Positions 25,878 through 34,227 of a DNA stretch of 64,000 bases are shown here, one piece after another. Each line of letters opens with the position of its first letter. Position 1 is the first letter of the stretch. The translations under genes were made by a program, and so were the position numbers. The notes under the pieces were generated by a model, which saw only the letters and a program-made list of their open reading frames with translations, ran no database searches and was not told the origin of the DNA. Origin of the DNA: Chelatococcus asaccharovorans. Its GTDB lineage: Bacteria > Pseudomonadota > Alphaproteobacteria > Rhizobiales > Beijerinckiaceae. The stretch is from contig NZ_QJJK01000002.1 in assembly GCF_003201475.1 (NCBI RefSeq), positions 186,001-250,000 of the forward strand, in the 5' to 3' direction.

Positions 25878-26066
25878 ATACCCGCTGTTCTTGGACCGGA
25901 CTCATCGCGTCATCATGCGACAGAGAGCCGAGAAAGCCATGCGCAATCGTGACCTTCAATGCAGGGCGCCTGCGGCGGATCGCAGGATCCCGTCCGAGGA
26001 CGACGCGCCGGGCGACGACGACGCAGCGACCCCGGACATTTTCATTTCACGGTTATGAAGGGTCAG
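25878..26066. other. intergenic region between PotD-like and PotA-like genes
   Basis: About 190 bases with no convincing gene. It separates the binding-protein gene from the rest of the transporter operon; apart from the hairpin next to the binding-protein stop I see no promoter or terminator. Confidence 0.4.
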
Positions 26067-26092
26067 CAGCGCGTGCCGGTGCCGGCGCGCTG
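26067..26092 (-). promoter_or_regulatory. hairpin 3' of the PotD-like gene
   Basis: CAGCGCG (26067-26073) pairs with CGCGCTG (26086-26092), eleven bases after the binding-protein stop on the minus strand, with a further GCCGG/CCGGC inside the loop. No T-run follows, so differential expression of the binding protein over the ATPase and permeases is the likely role. Confidence 0.45.
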
Positions 26093-26102
26093 CCGGCTTC
26101 GA

Positions 26103-27173
26103 CTAACCGAGCAGAAACTCTTCCCAGCGGGTCGCCACTTGCGCCCGGTTTTTCAGCCACCAGCCGGCATCCTGCTCGAAGCCCTTGCTGGCGATCGCCG
26201 GAAAGGTCGGCAAGGTCTCCGCAACGTCCTTCGCGATGAATTCGAAGGCGCGCTTGTTCTCGGGGCTCAACCCGATCTGCGGCAATGTTCTGGCCTGCGC
26301 TTCGGGGCTCGACGAATAATCGAGCAGGCGCATCGCCGCGTCGCGGTTGGGCGCGTTCTTCAGCACGGCCGTATATTCGGTCAACCGCATCGCCTGGTTC
26401 CACTCGATCGCCAAAGGTGCGCCTCCCTTGCGCAACGTCTCGACACGATTGGTCCACAGGCTGCCCAGCACGGCCGTCTTCTCGGCCAGCAAGGATGCAC
26501 CCAGCGCACCGCTATCGAAGAACTTAACGATATGCGGCTTGATTTGCTTGAGCTTGGCGAAGGCGCGATCGATGTCGAGGGGATAGAGCTTGTCGACGGG
26601 AACGCCGTCGGCCAGGAGCGCAAACTCCAGGTTGGGCGCGATAGCCTTGGCGTCCTGCAGCATTCTCTTCCCGGGAAAGCGGCTGACGTCCCAGAAGTCC
26701 TTCCAGTCTTTGGGATGTTCATTCGGAAACGCTTGCGTATTATAGACGAGCGCTTCGGCGAAAGACGCATAGCTGAGGAAATCCGGCCCGACGGTGCCTA
26801 TATCCTTCGGATCGGTATATTCGAAACGCGAGACGTCCAGCGGCTGCAGCGCGCCCTTTGCCTGGAGCGTGAGGATCGCGACGGCGTTGCCCTCGACAAT
26901 ATCGAGTTCACGCGAACCCGCCTCCACCATCGCCAGCAATTTGCCGGTATTCGCGGCTACGCCGACGACTTCGATGCCGGTTTTCTGCGTAAAGCTGTTC
27001 CAGGTGCCGGCCTGCAGGGCGTCCTGGTAGGATCCCCCCGAGGTCCGGACAAGAACCCGCCCGCCGCTCTGCGCGCGAACGACATGGGGAGCGGCAATGA
27101 CCGCCGCTCCAGCCGTAAGGCCGCCCAAGATCGATCGACGGCTATAGCTATTTCGATGCGCTTTATCGGTCAT
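26103..27173 (-). CDS. ABC transporter binding protein, PotD/SBP family with Tat-type signal
   Basis: 356 residues. The N-terminus SRRSILGGLTAGAAVIAA carries twin arginines (R12, R13) and ends APHVVRAQ, so export by the Tat pathway as a folded protein is likely. The mature part starts GGRVLVRTSGGSYQDALQAG, typical of type II binding proteins for polyamines and related compounds. The gene lies between the monooxygenase and the ATPase genes. Ligand unknown; the neighbouring hydrolases and monooxygenase suggest a nitrogen-containing organic compound. Confidence 0.89.
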   Translation of the reverse strand: MTDKAHRNSYSRRSILGGLTAGAAVIAAPHVVRAQSGGRVLVRTSGGSYQDALQAGTWNSFTQKTGIEVVGVAANTGKLLAMVEAGSRELDIVEGNAVAILTLQAKGALQPLDVSRFEYTDPKDIGTVGPDFLSYASFAEALVYNTQAFPNEHPKDWKDFWDVSRFPGKRMLQDAKAIAPNLEFALLADGVPVDKLYPLDIDRAFAKLKQIKPHIVKFFDSGALGASLLAEKTAVLGSLWTNRVETLRKGGAPLAIEWNQAMRLTEYTAVLKNAPNRDAAMRLLDYSSSPEAQARTLPQIGLSPENKRAFEFIAKDVAETLPTFPAIASKGFEQDAGWWLKNRAQVATRWEEFLLG

Positions 27174-27206
27174 TCTGTTCCCCTGTTATTGGTGGTTACC
27201 GACCCT

Positions 27207-28469
27207 TTACGCGATAGCAGAAAGCTTTTCCTCCCGATTGAAGCCAAGATCGCGCCATGTCACTGGCCGATCGAGCTTCTGACCATATTTTGTTTTTGAA
27301 AACTGGCGGCCATCGGTCAAAATGCCCGAAGCAAGCTGCCCCATGAGCTGCGTATCCCGAGTGTGCAGCATGCTGGCTTTCACCTCGCGCCAGAAACGCT
27401 CGAAGGGGTGGAAGGTGAACAGCGCACGCGCACCACAGATTTCGAAGGCCTTGTCTGCCGCATTGAGCGCGACTTTCTTGGACGTATGCAAGGCACGATA
27501 AGATGCCAACATCGCCTCGTCAAAGCGCTCCTGATCCCACAACCACACGGCATAGGTGTAGGACGAACGGGCAGCCTGCAGCCCGGAATCGATCTCAGCG
27601 AGGTTGTACATCAGAACTTCGTCGCGGCTGAGATAGTCCCTCGCCTTGATGAAGGCGACGATATTATCGACAATCCCCTGGGCGCAGCCAACGAGATGCG
27701 CCGCGTGGGAGCATTCGTAGGTATAAGGATCTTTCTGGACGAAATCGCCAGGCTCGCCCATCACGTCCTGCCAGGGGATGAATACATTGTCGAGCTTCGC
27801 CGTCCAGGAGACGGTACCGCGCAGGCCAATGGATTCGCTCCAGCTGTCTTCGAAGCTCAAACCAGCCGCCGTGCGCGGCACGATGGAAATCACCAGACCT
27901 TCGCCATTGCTCTTGGCCCCGGGCGCGAGCGCCCAGAAAGCGAGAAGGTCAGCCGCCGGCGCCATCGAGCAGAAGTGCTTCTCGCCCGAAGCGCGGAAGC
28001 CCCCTTCGACCGGCTCGAACAGCGAGTCGAACGTCAGTTTCGTCGCGACGTTTTCCGCCTTGAACTGGCGCGGATTGACCTCGCTGCCGAGCGACCCCAT
28101 CAGGGCATCGTCGTTGACGATCTGGCCAAGCCAGCGCTCCTTCTGCTCCTCACTGCCCATGCGGCTGACGAGGCCGACCTGATGGAAGTGAATGAGCAGA
28201 TTCCAGGCCGTTGTCGGGCATGTGCGCGCCAGCTCCTCGGCCACCGCGAACTGGGTCATGCCCAGGCTTCCGCGCACCTGCGGATTGAAGCCGCCGAACT
28301 CTTTCGGAACCTGCAGAAGATGGAACTTTTGCTTGATCAGCTCCGCGAAATTCTCCGCAGGAAAAGCGGCTTCACGGTCGTATTTGACAGCATTGGCCTG
28401 GAGCAGCGGACGCAGCGCGCGGGCCTTTTCCACCCATTCGCGTTGTTCAGCACTGAGCGAGAAATCCAT
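27207..28469 (-). CDS. acyl-CoA dehydrogenase-fold flavin-dependent monooxygenase
   Basis: 420 residues from the ATG at 28469, behind AGAGGTGA; the frame extends to 28571 without a better start. ACAD fold: N-terminal helical domain, a central beta domain (GSLGSEVNPRQFKAE...GGFRASGEKHFCS) and a C-terminal helical bundle with LFTFHPFERFWREVKASMLHT. This resembles the DszC/HpaB-like group that uses reduced flavin and oxygen instead of dehydrogenating acyl-CoA. A flavin reductase gene in the same cluster supports a two-component monooxygenase. An ordinary acyl-CoA dehydrogenase is the alternative. It is the first gene of the cluster. Confidence 0.82.
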   Translation of the reverse strand: MDFSLSAEQREWVEKARALRPLLQANAVKYDREAAFPAENFAELIKQKFHLLQVPKEFGGFNPQVRGSLGMTQFAVAEELARTCPTTAWNLLIHFHQVGLVSRMGSEEQKERWLGQIVNDDALMGSLGSEVNPRQFKAENVATKLTFDSLFEPVEGGFRASGEKHFCSMAPAADLLAFWALAPGAKSNGEGLVISIVPRTAAGLSFEDSWSESIGLRGTVSWTAKLDNVFIPWQDVMGEPGDFVQKDPYTYECSHAAHLVGCAQGIVDNIVAFIKARDYLSRDEVLMYNLAEIDSGLQAARSSYTYAVWLWDQERFDEAMLASYRALHTSKKVALNAADKAFEICGARALFTFHPFERFWREVKASMLHTRDTQLMGQLASGILTDGRQFSKTKYGQKLDRPVTWRDLGFNREEKLSAIA

Positions 28470-28481
28470 GGTCTGCTCACC

Positions 28482-28500
28482 TCTGTATACGGGATACAGA
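28482..28500. promoter_or_regulatory. candidate GntR operator in front of the monooxygenase cluster
   Basis: TCTGTAT, five bases, ATACAGA: a perfect 7-bp inverted repeat 13 to 31 bases upstream of the first gene of the minus-strand cluster. The GTATAC-like core is common in FCD-GntR sites, and the cluster encodes such a regulator at 19320-20084. Confidence 0.45.
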
Positions 28501-28582
28501 ACTCTGGACACGGAACATCCCACTGTCAAGGCCCTTGAACGCGCCATTGCTTCAGCTTGACTGGCGCGCATTGGCGAGGGCC

Positions 28583-28735
28583 GATCCCCGAGGGCCCGGG
28601 ATGATCAAGGGCCCGGGATCGTCATGGGGGGAAGATCCTCTTGGGTCCAAGATCTTCTCGGGTCCAAGATCCTCACGGGTCTCGGATCATGATGGAGGAA
28701 AGATCGTCCGGGGTAAGACATCATCATGGACGAAT
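28583..28735. repeat. array of nine 17-bp units
   Basis: Nine consecutive units of exactly 17 bp, each beginning GATC or a close variant, with a loose consensus GATCNTCNNGGGTCCAA. The best-conserved units are at 28634-28650, 28651-28667 and 28668-28684; the outer units are decayed. It fills the intergenic space between the monooxygenase and TRAP clusters. Confidence 0.8.
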
Positions 28736-28967
28736 GCATGGTGTCGAAGCCATCTTTGCCGCGTCGAGCCGGTGGAAGCCGCGTGCACGACAGCGGTCGC
28801 TCAGATGGCGTCATGTCCGGGATCGGCGTGACGGTGCAGGCCGACCGCAGCCGTGCACCGCCGCCGCATTCTGCCAGGCCGGCAAGCCCGCCGCAGGAGG
28901 GCGTGCCACCGACGGCCGCGGGCACTGATTTCGTCGCGACCCGCCGCGTGACGACGCATAGCGCCGC
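28736..28967. other. intergenic stretch, no gene seen
   Basis: About 230 GC-rich bases between the repeat array and the TRAP permease stop. Open frames here are short and show no recognisable protein features. Confidence 0.4.
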
Positions 28968-30245
28968 TCAGCCGTAGATAAGATTGGGCAGAAACAGACT
29001 GATCGCAGGAATATAGGTAATTATGAGTAACGACAGCAGCAACATTCCGAATATCACCCAGAAGTACCGCATGAATTCCGATGATGAACATCCAACGATC
29101 GTACTCGCCACGAAGATGAGTGTCGCCACGGGCGGCGTCAGCGCGCCCAAGGTCAGATTGAACACCAGGACGACGCCGAAATGCACGAGGTCGACGCCGA
29201 GCCCGGTCATCAGCGGCACGAGGATTGGCGTCAGAATGATCAGCAGCGGCGGGCCCTCCAGGGCAAGGCCGAGCAGAAGCAGCAGCACATTGATGATCAT
29301 CAGGATCACGAACTTGTTGTCGCTGGTGGCGAGGAACCAGTTCGCTATGGTTTGCGGCAGGCGCTCCCAGGCAATCGCATAGTTCAGCCCCGTACTGGAC
29401 GCCAGAATGAACATGATGATGGCCGTCAGGAGCGCCGATTCCTGAAATATCGCCGGCAGTTCCTCGAGTTTCAGCTCCTTGTAGACAAAGACACTTACGA
29501 CGAGGCAATAGAGGGCGACGAAGGCGCCGAGCTCTGTTGGGGTGAACAGGCCTCCGCGCAGGCCAACCCAGACGAAGACGGGAAACATCAAGGCCCAGAA
29601 GCCGCGCCGGACCGCCTGTACCAGATCGGCCATCGTCGCTTTCGGCCGCAGCGGGATCTCGATGGCGTGCTGTCGCATGACGAGGAGATTGGCGATCATC
29701 AGCGCAATGCCGATGACGATCCCGGGGACGACACCGGCCATGAACAATCGGCCGATGGAGACCTCCGCCATGAGACCGTAGAGGATCATCATGATGCTCG
29801 GCGGGATCATGGGGCCGAGCACGCCGGCGACAGCCGCGACGGACGCCGCAAAGCCGCGCGGATACCCCTCCCGCACCATCTCGCGCGATACCGTCTTGGA
29901 CAGGATGGCGGTATCGGCCGTCGCCGAGCCGGACACCGCGCTGATCAGCGCGCCGCCGAGGACGCCGACCTGCGCGAGCCCGCCGCGCATATGGCCCACG
30001 GACACCCGGGCAACATCGATGAGGCGCCGCGCGATGCCACCGCGCTGCATGATCTCCCCGGCGAGGACAAAGAACGGTATCGCCAGCATGGGAAACGACG
30101 CGGTGCCGCTCGCAATCCGCTGCGCGAACAGGGCCTCCGGCAAACCCGCGGCCACGAAATACAGCGCGCAGGGAATGAGAACGGCAAAGGCGATCGGCAT
30201 CCCGAGGCCGATCAGGACCATGATACCGATGAGGAGGAGCGTCAT
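28968..30245 (-). CDS. TRAP transporter large permease, DctM family
   Basis: 425 residues with about twelve hydrophobic segments. Family motifs include the N-terminal GLGMPIAFAVLIPCALYF, the region SGSATADTAILSKTVSREM with the SGSATAD sodium-site motif, and PPSIMMILYGLMAEVSIG. It carries substrate across the inner membrane using the sodium gradient. It begins one base after the DctQ stop. Works with the DctQ-like protein and the binding protein at 31046-32035. Confidence 0.94.
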   Translation of the reverse strand: MTLLLIGIMVLIGLGMPIAFAVLIPCALYFVAAGLPEALFAQRIASGTASFPMLAIPFFVLAGEIMQRGGIARRLIDVARVSVGHMRGGLAQVGVLGGALISAVSGSATADTAILSKTVSREMVREGYPRGFAASVAAVAGVLGPMIPPSIMMILYGLMAEVSIGRLFMAGVVPGIVIGIALMIANLLVMRQHAIEIPLRPKATMADLVQAVRRGFWALMFPVFVWVGLRGGLFTPTELGAFVALYCLVVSVFVYKELKLEELPAIFQESALLTAIIMFILASSTGLNYAIAWERLPQTIANWFLATSDNKFVILMIINVLLLLLGLALEGPPLLIILTPILVPLMTGLGVDLVHFGVVLVFNLTLGALTPPVATLIFVASTIVGCSSSEFMRYFWVIFGMLLLSLLIITYIPAISLFLPNLIYG

Positions 30246-30246
30246 G

Positions 30247-30756
30247 TCAAACCTCCGGATCGGTATAGGTTTTTAAGCGGACACATTCGGCGTCCTGCCA
30301 GTTGCGCAGGATGTCGATGATCTGCGCCGCCGAATGGATCGCCATGAGCGCGAAGCTTATAGGTATCGCCAGGTAAACATAGAAGTACGGGATACCGACC
30401 ATATCGATTTCGCGATCCCAGGAATTCATACTCAAGTTGTATCCGATCCTTGTCATATGCAGGGACACGACAAGAATGGCGGTCGACATAAACAGATGTA
30501 GCCAGGGCTTGCCCGCCTGCGGAATGAAGATCGAGAACCCCTCGATACCGATATGCTGCAATTTCCGCACCGCCCCCGCACTCCCGATGAAGACGAGCCA
30601 AACGAAGAAGGCGGTTGCGAGCTCGGCCGAGCCGGCGAAGGAGACATTGAGTATATAGCGGCAGAGGACATCGATGATGACGAGTACGGTCATCAACGCG
30701 AGCAGAAAGCCTGGAAGGAAATTCTCGGCTCGTTGCACGAGGCGCTTGATCAACAT
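30247..30756 (-). CDS. TRAP transporter small permease, DctQ family
   Basis: 169 residues with four predicted membrane helices and the early segment VLVIIDVLCRYILNVSFAGS, typical of DctQ (a conserved RY after the first helix). It supports the large permease. It is separated from the binding-protein gene by a 289-base stretch with a palindromic element. Confidence 0.92.
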   Translation of the reverse strand: MLIKRLVQRAENFLPGFLLALMTVLVIIDVLCRYILNVSFAGSAELATAFFVWLVFIGSAGAVRKLQHIGIEGFSIFIPQAGKPWLHLFMSTAILVVSLHMTRIGYNLSMNSWDREIDMVGIPYFYVYLAIPISFALMAIHSAAQIIDILRNWQDAECVRLKTYTDPEV

Positions 30757-30845
30757 GGGAACCCGTCTTCCTGGAGAAAATCCGACTTGGATTGGATCAC
30801 CCGATACTATCCAAGGCGGTGAATGTGCTCGTTTATCGCAAGGCG

Positions 30846-31031
30846 GAGCACTTTTCAGGTCTGATAGAATTAAAGAACGCCCCAGCTGTCATGGCCGGGC
30901 TTTGTCCCGGCCATCCCGATGGGTCTGGCTCACACCTTCCCAATCGGGATCCCCGGCATAAGTCTCGCTGATCGGGATGGCCGGGGATGACGCCGGTGAG
31001 GCAGATGCTTCAAAGTGTCCGGAAAATGCTC
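30846..31031. repeat. REP-like palindromic element between TRAP binding-protein and permease genes
   Basis: The ends GAGCACTTTTCAGG and CCGGAAAATGCTC are imperfect inverted repeats related to those of the 17941-18051 element. Inside, TCATGGCCGGGC...GTCCCGGCCATCCCGAT and CAATCGGGAT...ATCGGGATGG form strong hairpins. It lies 3' of the DctP-like gene and could stabilise that message or reduce read-through to the permease genes. Confidence 0.6.
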
Positions 31032-31045
31032 TATGAACGTTCCAA

Positions 31046-32035
31046 TTACATTTGCGCGCCGACGATGGCCCGCACCTTGTCGAGCAGGCCGGGACTCCAG
31101 TCCTTGTAGTCCTTGTAGATCGGCAGGACGGCCGCCTTGTAGCCCTCGATGTCGGGGGTGACGAATGTGACGCCGGCTTTCTGCATCTGGGCCTGGAGAT
31201 CACCCTGGCGATCGGCACCCTGCTTGCTGTAGCGCTCGCCACCTGCCAGCATTTCCTCGATGAGGATGGCCCGCTGGTCGGCGGGAAGACTGTCAAACAC
31301 GGTCTTGTTCATCATCAGCCCGAGCACCTGCTTGACATGCCCTGTCTTGGTGACGAAGGGCGCCGGCTCATAGAGCTTCGAGCTGTAGATCGAGCCCGTC
31401 GGCCCTTCGGCAGCATCCACCACGCCTTGTTGGAGGGCACTGTAGACCTCGGCAAAGTCGAGCGTGACGGGCGAAACGCCGAGCGCCTTGAAGGAATCGA
31501 TATAGATCGGGATCGGCGCAAGCCTGAACTTCACATGCGCGAGATCGCTGACTTTTGGATATCCCTTGCGGCCGACGATATGGCGATCACCGAAGAACCA
31601 GTTGAAGGCGAGCATCTTGATGCCATTCTTCTCGCCCTGGGCCAGCCAGCTCTTGGCGAGATCCGACTTCAGGACCTTGGTGACCTCTTCATAGTCCTTG
31701 AAGACGAAGGGAGCGGAGAGGATACCAACGTCCTTGTTGGCATAATTCGCAAAATAGCCGGAATCGACGATCGTGATGATGGGCGCGCCCATCTTCACCT
31801 GCTCATGCACATCGCGTTCGCTGCCGAGCTGCCCGCCTGGAAAAAGCTGCAGCACAAGCTGCCCGCCGGTGCGCTCCTTCACCCGCGCCGCGACGTCCTG
31901 CAGGATGACGTTCTGCAACTCGGCCGCCGCTTGGCCGGTGCCGATGCGCAACACCGTTTCGGCCTGCGCGGGCGCGGCAATCGCCAGCGCTGCGGCCGTC
32001 ACACAAAGTCCAACAAAGCTCTTGAATGCTTTCAC
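31046..32035 (-). CDS. TRAP transporter periplasmic binding protein, DctP family
   Basis: 329 residues with a Sec signal peptide ending APAQA-ET near residue 25. Typical DctP features: LRIGTGQAAAELQNV, GGQLVLQLFPGGQLGSERD, and a conserved ligand Arg region VKFRLAPIPIYIDSFKALG. Such proteins bind carboxylates through an arginine. The downstream CoA-transferase and enoyl-CoA hydratase genes lie upstream on the same strand, which suggests that the imported acid is converted to a CoA thioester. Confidence 0.93.
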   Translation of the reverse strand: MKAFKSFVGLCVTAAALAIAAPAQAETVLRIGTGQAAAELQNVILQDVAARVKERTGGQLVLQLFPGGQLGSERDVHEQVKMGAPIITIVDSGYFANYANKDVGILSAPFVFKDYEEVTKVLKSDLAKSWLAQGEKNGIKMLAFNWFFGDRHIVGRKGYPKVSDLAHVKFRLAPIPIYIDSFKALGVSPVTLDFAEVYSALQQGVVDAAEGPTGSIYSSKLYEPAPFVTKTGHVKQVLGLMMNKTVFDSLPADQRAILIEEMLAGGERYSKQGADRQGDLQAQMQKAGVTFVTPDIEGYKAAVLPIYKDYKDWSPGLLDKVRAIVGAQM

Positions 32036-32263
32036 GTGACCCTCCCAGATCTTCTTTCAGCAGGAACTGCCTGCCATCGACCGTATTGCGGGCACTATCC
32101 TCACCCGGCGGCAGCAATGTGCAGGTCGTGGACGCGGTTTTGCTCCAGGACAGACACAATGCCGCATTGTTTGTTCGTCGGCCCTCGCGACCGATCTCAC
32201 CATCTTGGGAGACTGCGTCTCCGTCTCCTTGTACGCGGCCATTTCCGCCAGAGCGCCCGCCGC

Positions 32264-33475
32264 TCAGGTCGTCGCCTGCGCCTGCGTCACGTCCACGAGC
32301 TCCCGCATCGCCCTCAGCAACGCCGACCGCGTCGTCTCCTTTCTCAGGTAAGAACCGACATGGCGACCGGCCTCCTTTTCGAAGCGGCCGAAGCCCTTGA
32401 AGCGCGGCCGGACCGCGGCCTGCTCCAGCGTTTCCCGCACCGACGCGAAATAGCCGTTGAAAGCGGCATCGATCGCATCGTCGTGCCAGGCTGACGTCGT
32501 CGCCGGCTGGCCGTGGTGCCGGGCAAAGATGCCATCTTGCGTGTTCTGTTGCAGGAGAAATGCGACATAGGCTTTCGCGGCATCCGGATCCGGGCAGTGC
32601 GCCGTTATACCGACCGCCGCGCCGCCTACCAACGTCCCCGCGCATGGCGGTTCGACAAGCCCCGGGAAAGGACCGAAGCCGAGACGCCGCGGTCCGAAAT
32701 CCGCCTCGCCATAGGTGGCATAGCCATAGGTCAGCGGGCAGTAAACGAGATCATCGCGGCTCACCATCGCGTCGTGCAGCGCAATGGAGTTGAAATGCCC
32801 GCTGTCGGGATGGCCATAGCCATTGACCTCGTCAAGGACATCAAGCGCCCGGGCGAAGACATCGAGGTCGAAGACAAGGCCCCCCTCCGGCGTCGCCGTC
32901 CAGCGCGCGCCGAGATTGTGCATCAGCGTGCCGGCCGCGAGAAAGCCGTGGTGATCGCCATTGGCAAGGCCGAGCCAAAGCCCCTGCCGCCGCGCGGCAC
33001 GACCCAATGCAATCACCTCATCCCAGTCCTGCGGCACGGGACAGTCGAGCTGATTGAGAAGGTCCGGCCGAAATACGGCGTTCATGGTCGCCGCATCGAC
33101 CGGCGCGCCCCACACCTTGCCCTGCCAGCGATAGCTCCGCAGCGACGGCCCCGCGTAAGTCTCCTCGGCCGCGCCGCCGGGAACCCGCGCGAGCACATCG
33201 TCCAAGGGAAGAAACAGGCCGGAGCCGGCGATCTCTCCGACGAAAGGATGGTCGAACACCAGGAGATCGCAGTCGCGGATGGCCTCGGCGAGCGGCTGGT
33301 GTTCGAAAGCGCTGAGGTCGCGCACCGCCCAGTCGACCGTGCGGCCAGCGTTGTCTTCGGCAAAGACGCGGCTTGCCGTGACCAGGGGATCGATCGCGCG
33401 CCGATGTCCCCAGGTGATGCCACGGAGAGGTTGATGCGACTGCCTCTCCGTCCTCATCATGCTCGCCCCCGTCAC
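32264..33475 (-). CDS. solute-binding-protein-fold protein without a signal peptide
   Basis: 403 residues; GTG start at 33475 overlapping the upstream stop (GTGA), or ATG at 33460. The sequence resembles family 1 extracellular binding proteins: GITWGHRRAIDPL at the start, DLLVFDHPFVGEIA, WGAPVDAATMNAVFRPDLL, and a late AKAYVAFLLQQNTQDG segment. It has no signal peptide, lipobox or hydrophobic N-terminus, so it should stay in the cytoplasm. It is translationally coupled to enoyl-CoA hydratase and CoA-transferase genes, not to permeases. Binding or shielding of an intracellular metabolite, or an enzymatic role on the same fold, is inferred. Confidence 0.72.
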   Translation of the reverse strand: MTGASMMRTERQSHQPLRGITWGHRRAIDPLVTASRVFAEDNAGRTVDWAVRDLSAFEHQPLAEAIRDCDLLVFDHPFVGEIAGSGLFLPLDDVLARVPGGAAEETYAGPSLRSYRWQGKVWGAPVDAATMNAVFRPDLLNQLDCPVPQDWDEVIALGRAARRQGLWLGLANGDHHGFLAAGTLMHNLGARWTATPEGGLVFDLDVFARALDVLDEVNGYGHPDSGHFNSIALHDAMVSRDDLVYCPLTYGYATYGEADFGPRRLGFGPFPGLVEPPCAGTLVGGAAVGITAHCPDPDAAKAYVAFLLQQNTQDGIFARHHGQPATTSAWHDDAIDAAFNGYFASVRETLEQAAVRPRFKGFGRFEKEAGRHVGSYLRKETTRSALLRAMRELVDVTQAQATT

Positions 33476-34227
33476 GATGACTTCCGCGTGCTGAACAGCT
33501 CCGCGCCCGCCTTGTCATTGCCGGCCGCGAAGCACAGGGCCATGAGTTCGTTCTCGATCTGGAGGCCGAGATCGAGATTGCCGTTCATCCCGGCGCGCAC
33601 CGCGGCCTTGGTCGCCTGGGTCGCCACCGGCGAATAGCTCGCGATCTGCCGCGCAAGTTCGCGCGCCCGCGGCAGTTCCTGGCCATCATCGACGACCTCC
33701 TCGACAAGGCCGATCCGCAACGCCTCTTCCGCTGTGATGCGCTGGCCGGTGAGCAGGATGCGCATGGCCTGGCCATAGCCGACGAGGCGCGGCAGATATT
33801 GGGAGGTCCCACCGGCGCCCACCCACCCAAGTCCGATCTCGGGCGAGCCGAGAACCGCACTGCGCGCGGCGATGCGGACGTCCGAGGCAACGGCAAGTTC
33901 ATGTCCGCCGCCGAGCGCCCAGCCGCGCAGCACGGCAATAACGGGCTGGCGAATGGCGCGGATCTGGGTGACATAGTCCACGCGGTTGCGCCAATCCCAG
34001 AAGTCCTCGTATTCCTTGAGCGTATTGATGTCGGTGCCGGCGCAGAAGGCGCGCTCACCTTCGCCGCGCAACACCACGACATGGATCGAGCGCGTCTCGT
34101 TGATCTCCTGGCTGAGCTCGCGCAGCAATTTGAACATCGCCGGCGTCATGGTGTTCAGCTTGGCTGGACGGTTGAGCACAAGCTCGGCGACATGGCCGTC
34201 CTGCTCGATGTAGATTTCCGCTTTCAT
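33472..34227 (-). CDS. enoyl-CoA hydratase/isomerase family protein
   Basis: 251 residues, start overlapping the CoA-transferase stop by 4 bases. Crotonase fold with oxyanion-hole segments RAFCAGTDI (~59-67) and ALGGGHELA (~104-112). Both crotonase glutamates appear to be kept: E110 in GGGHELA and E130 in GSPEIGLG. It would hydrate or isomerise the CoA thioester formed by the neighbouring CoA-transferase. Confidence 0.92.
   Translation of the reverse strand: MKAEIYIEQDGHVAELVLNRPAKLNTMTPAMFKLLRELSQEINETRSIHVVVLRGEGERAFCAGTDINTLKEYEDFWDWRNRVDYVTQIRAIRQPVIAVLRGWALGGGHELAVASDVRIAARSAVLGSPEIGLGWVGAGGTSQYLPRLVGYGQAMRILLTGQRITAEEALRIGLVEEVVDDGQELPRARELARQIASYSPVATQATKAAVRAGMNGNLDLGLQIENELMALCFAAGNDKAGAELFSTRKSS

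Noticed and set aside
28583-28735. CRISPR array
   Set aside because: Units are 17 bp and contiguous with no unique spacers, and no cas gene is present.
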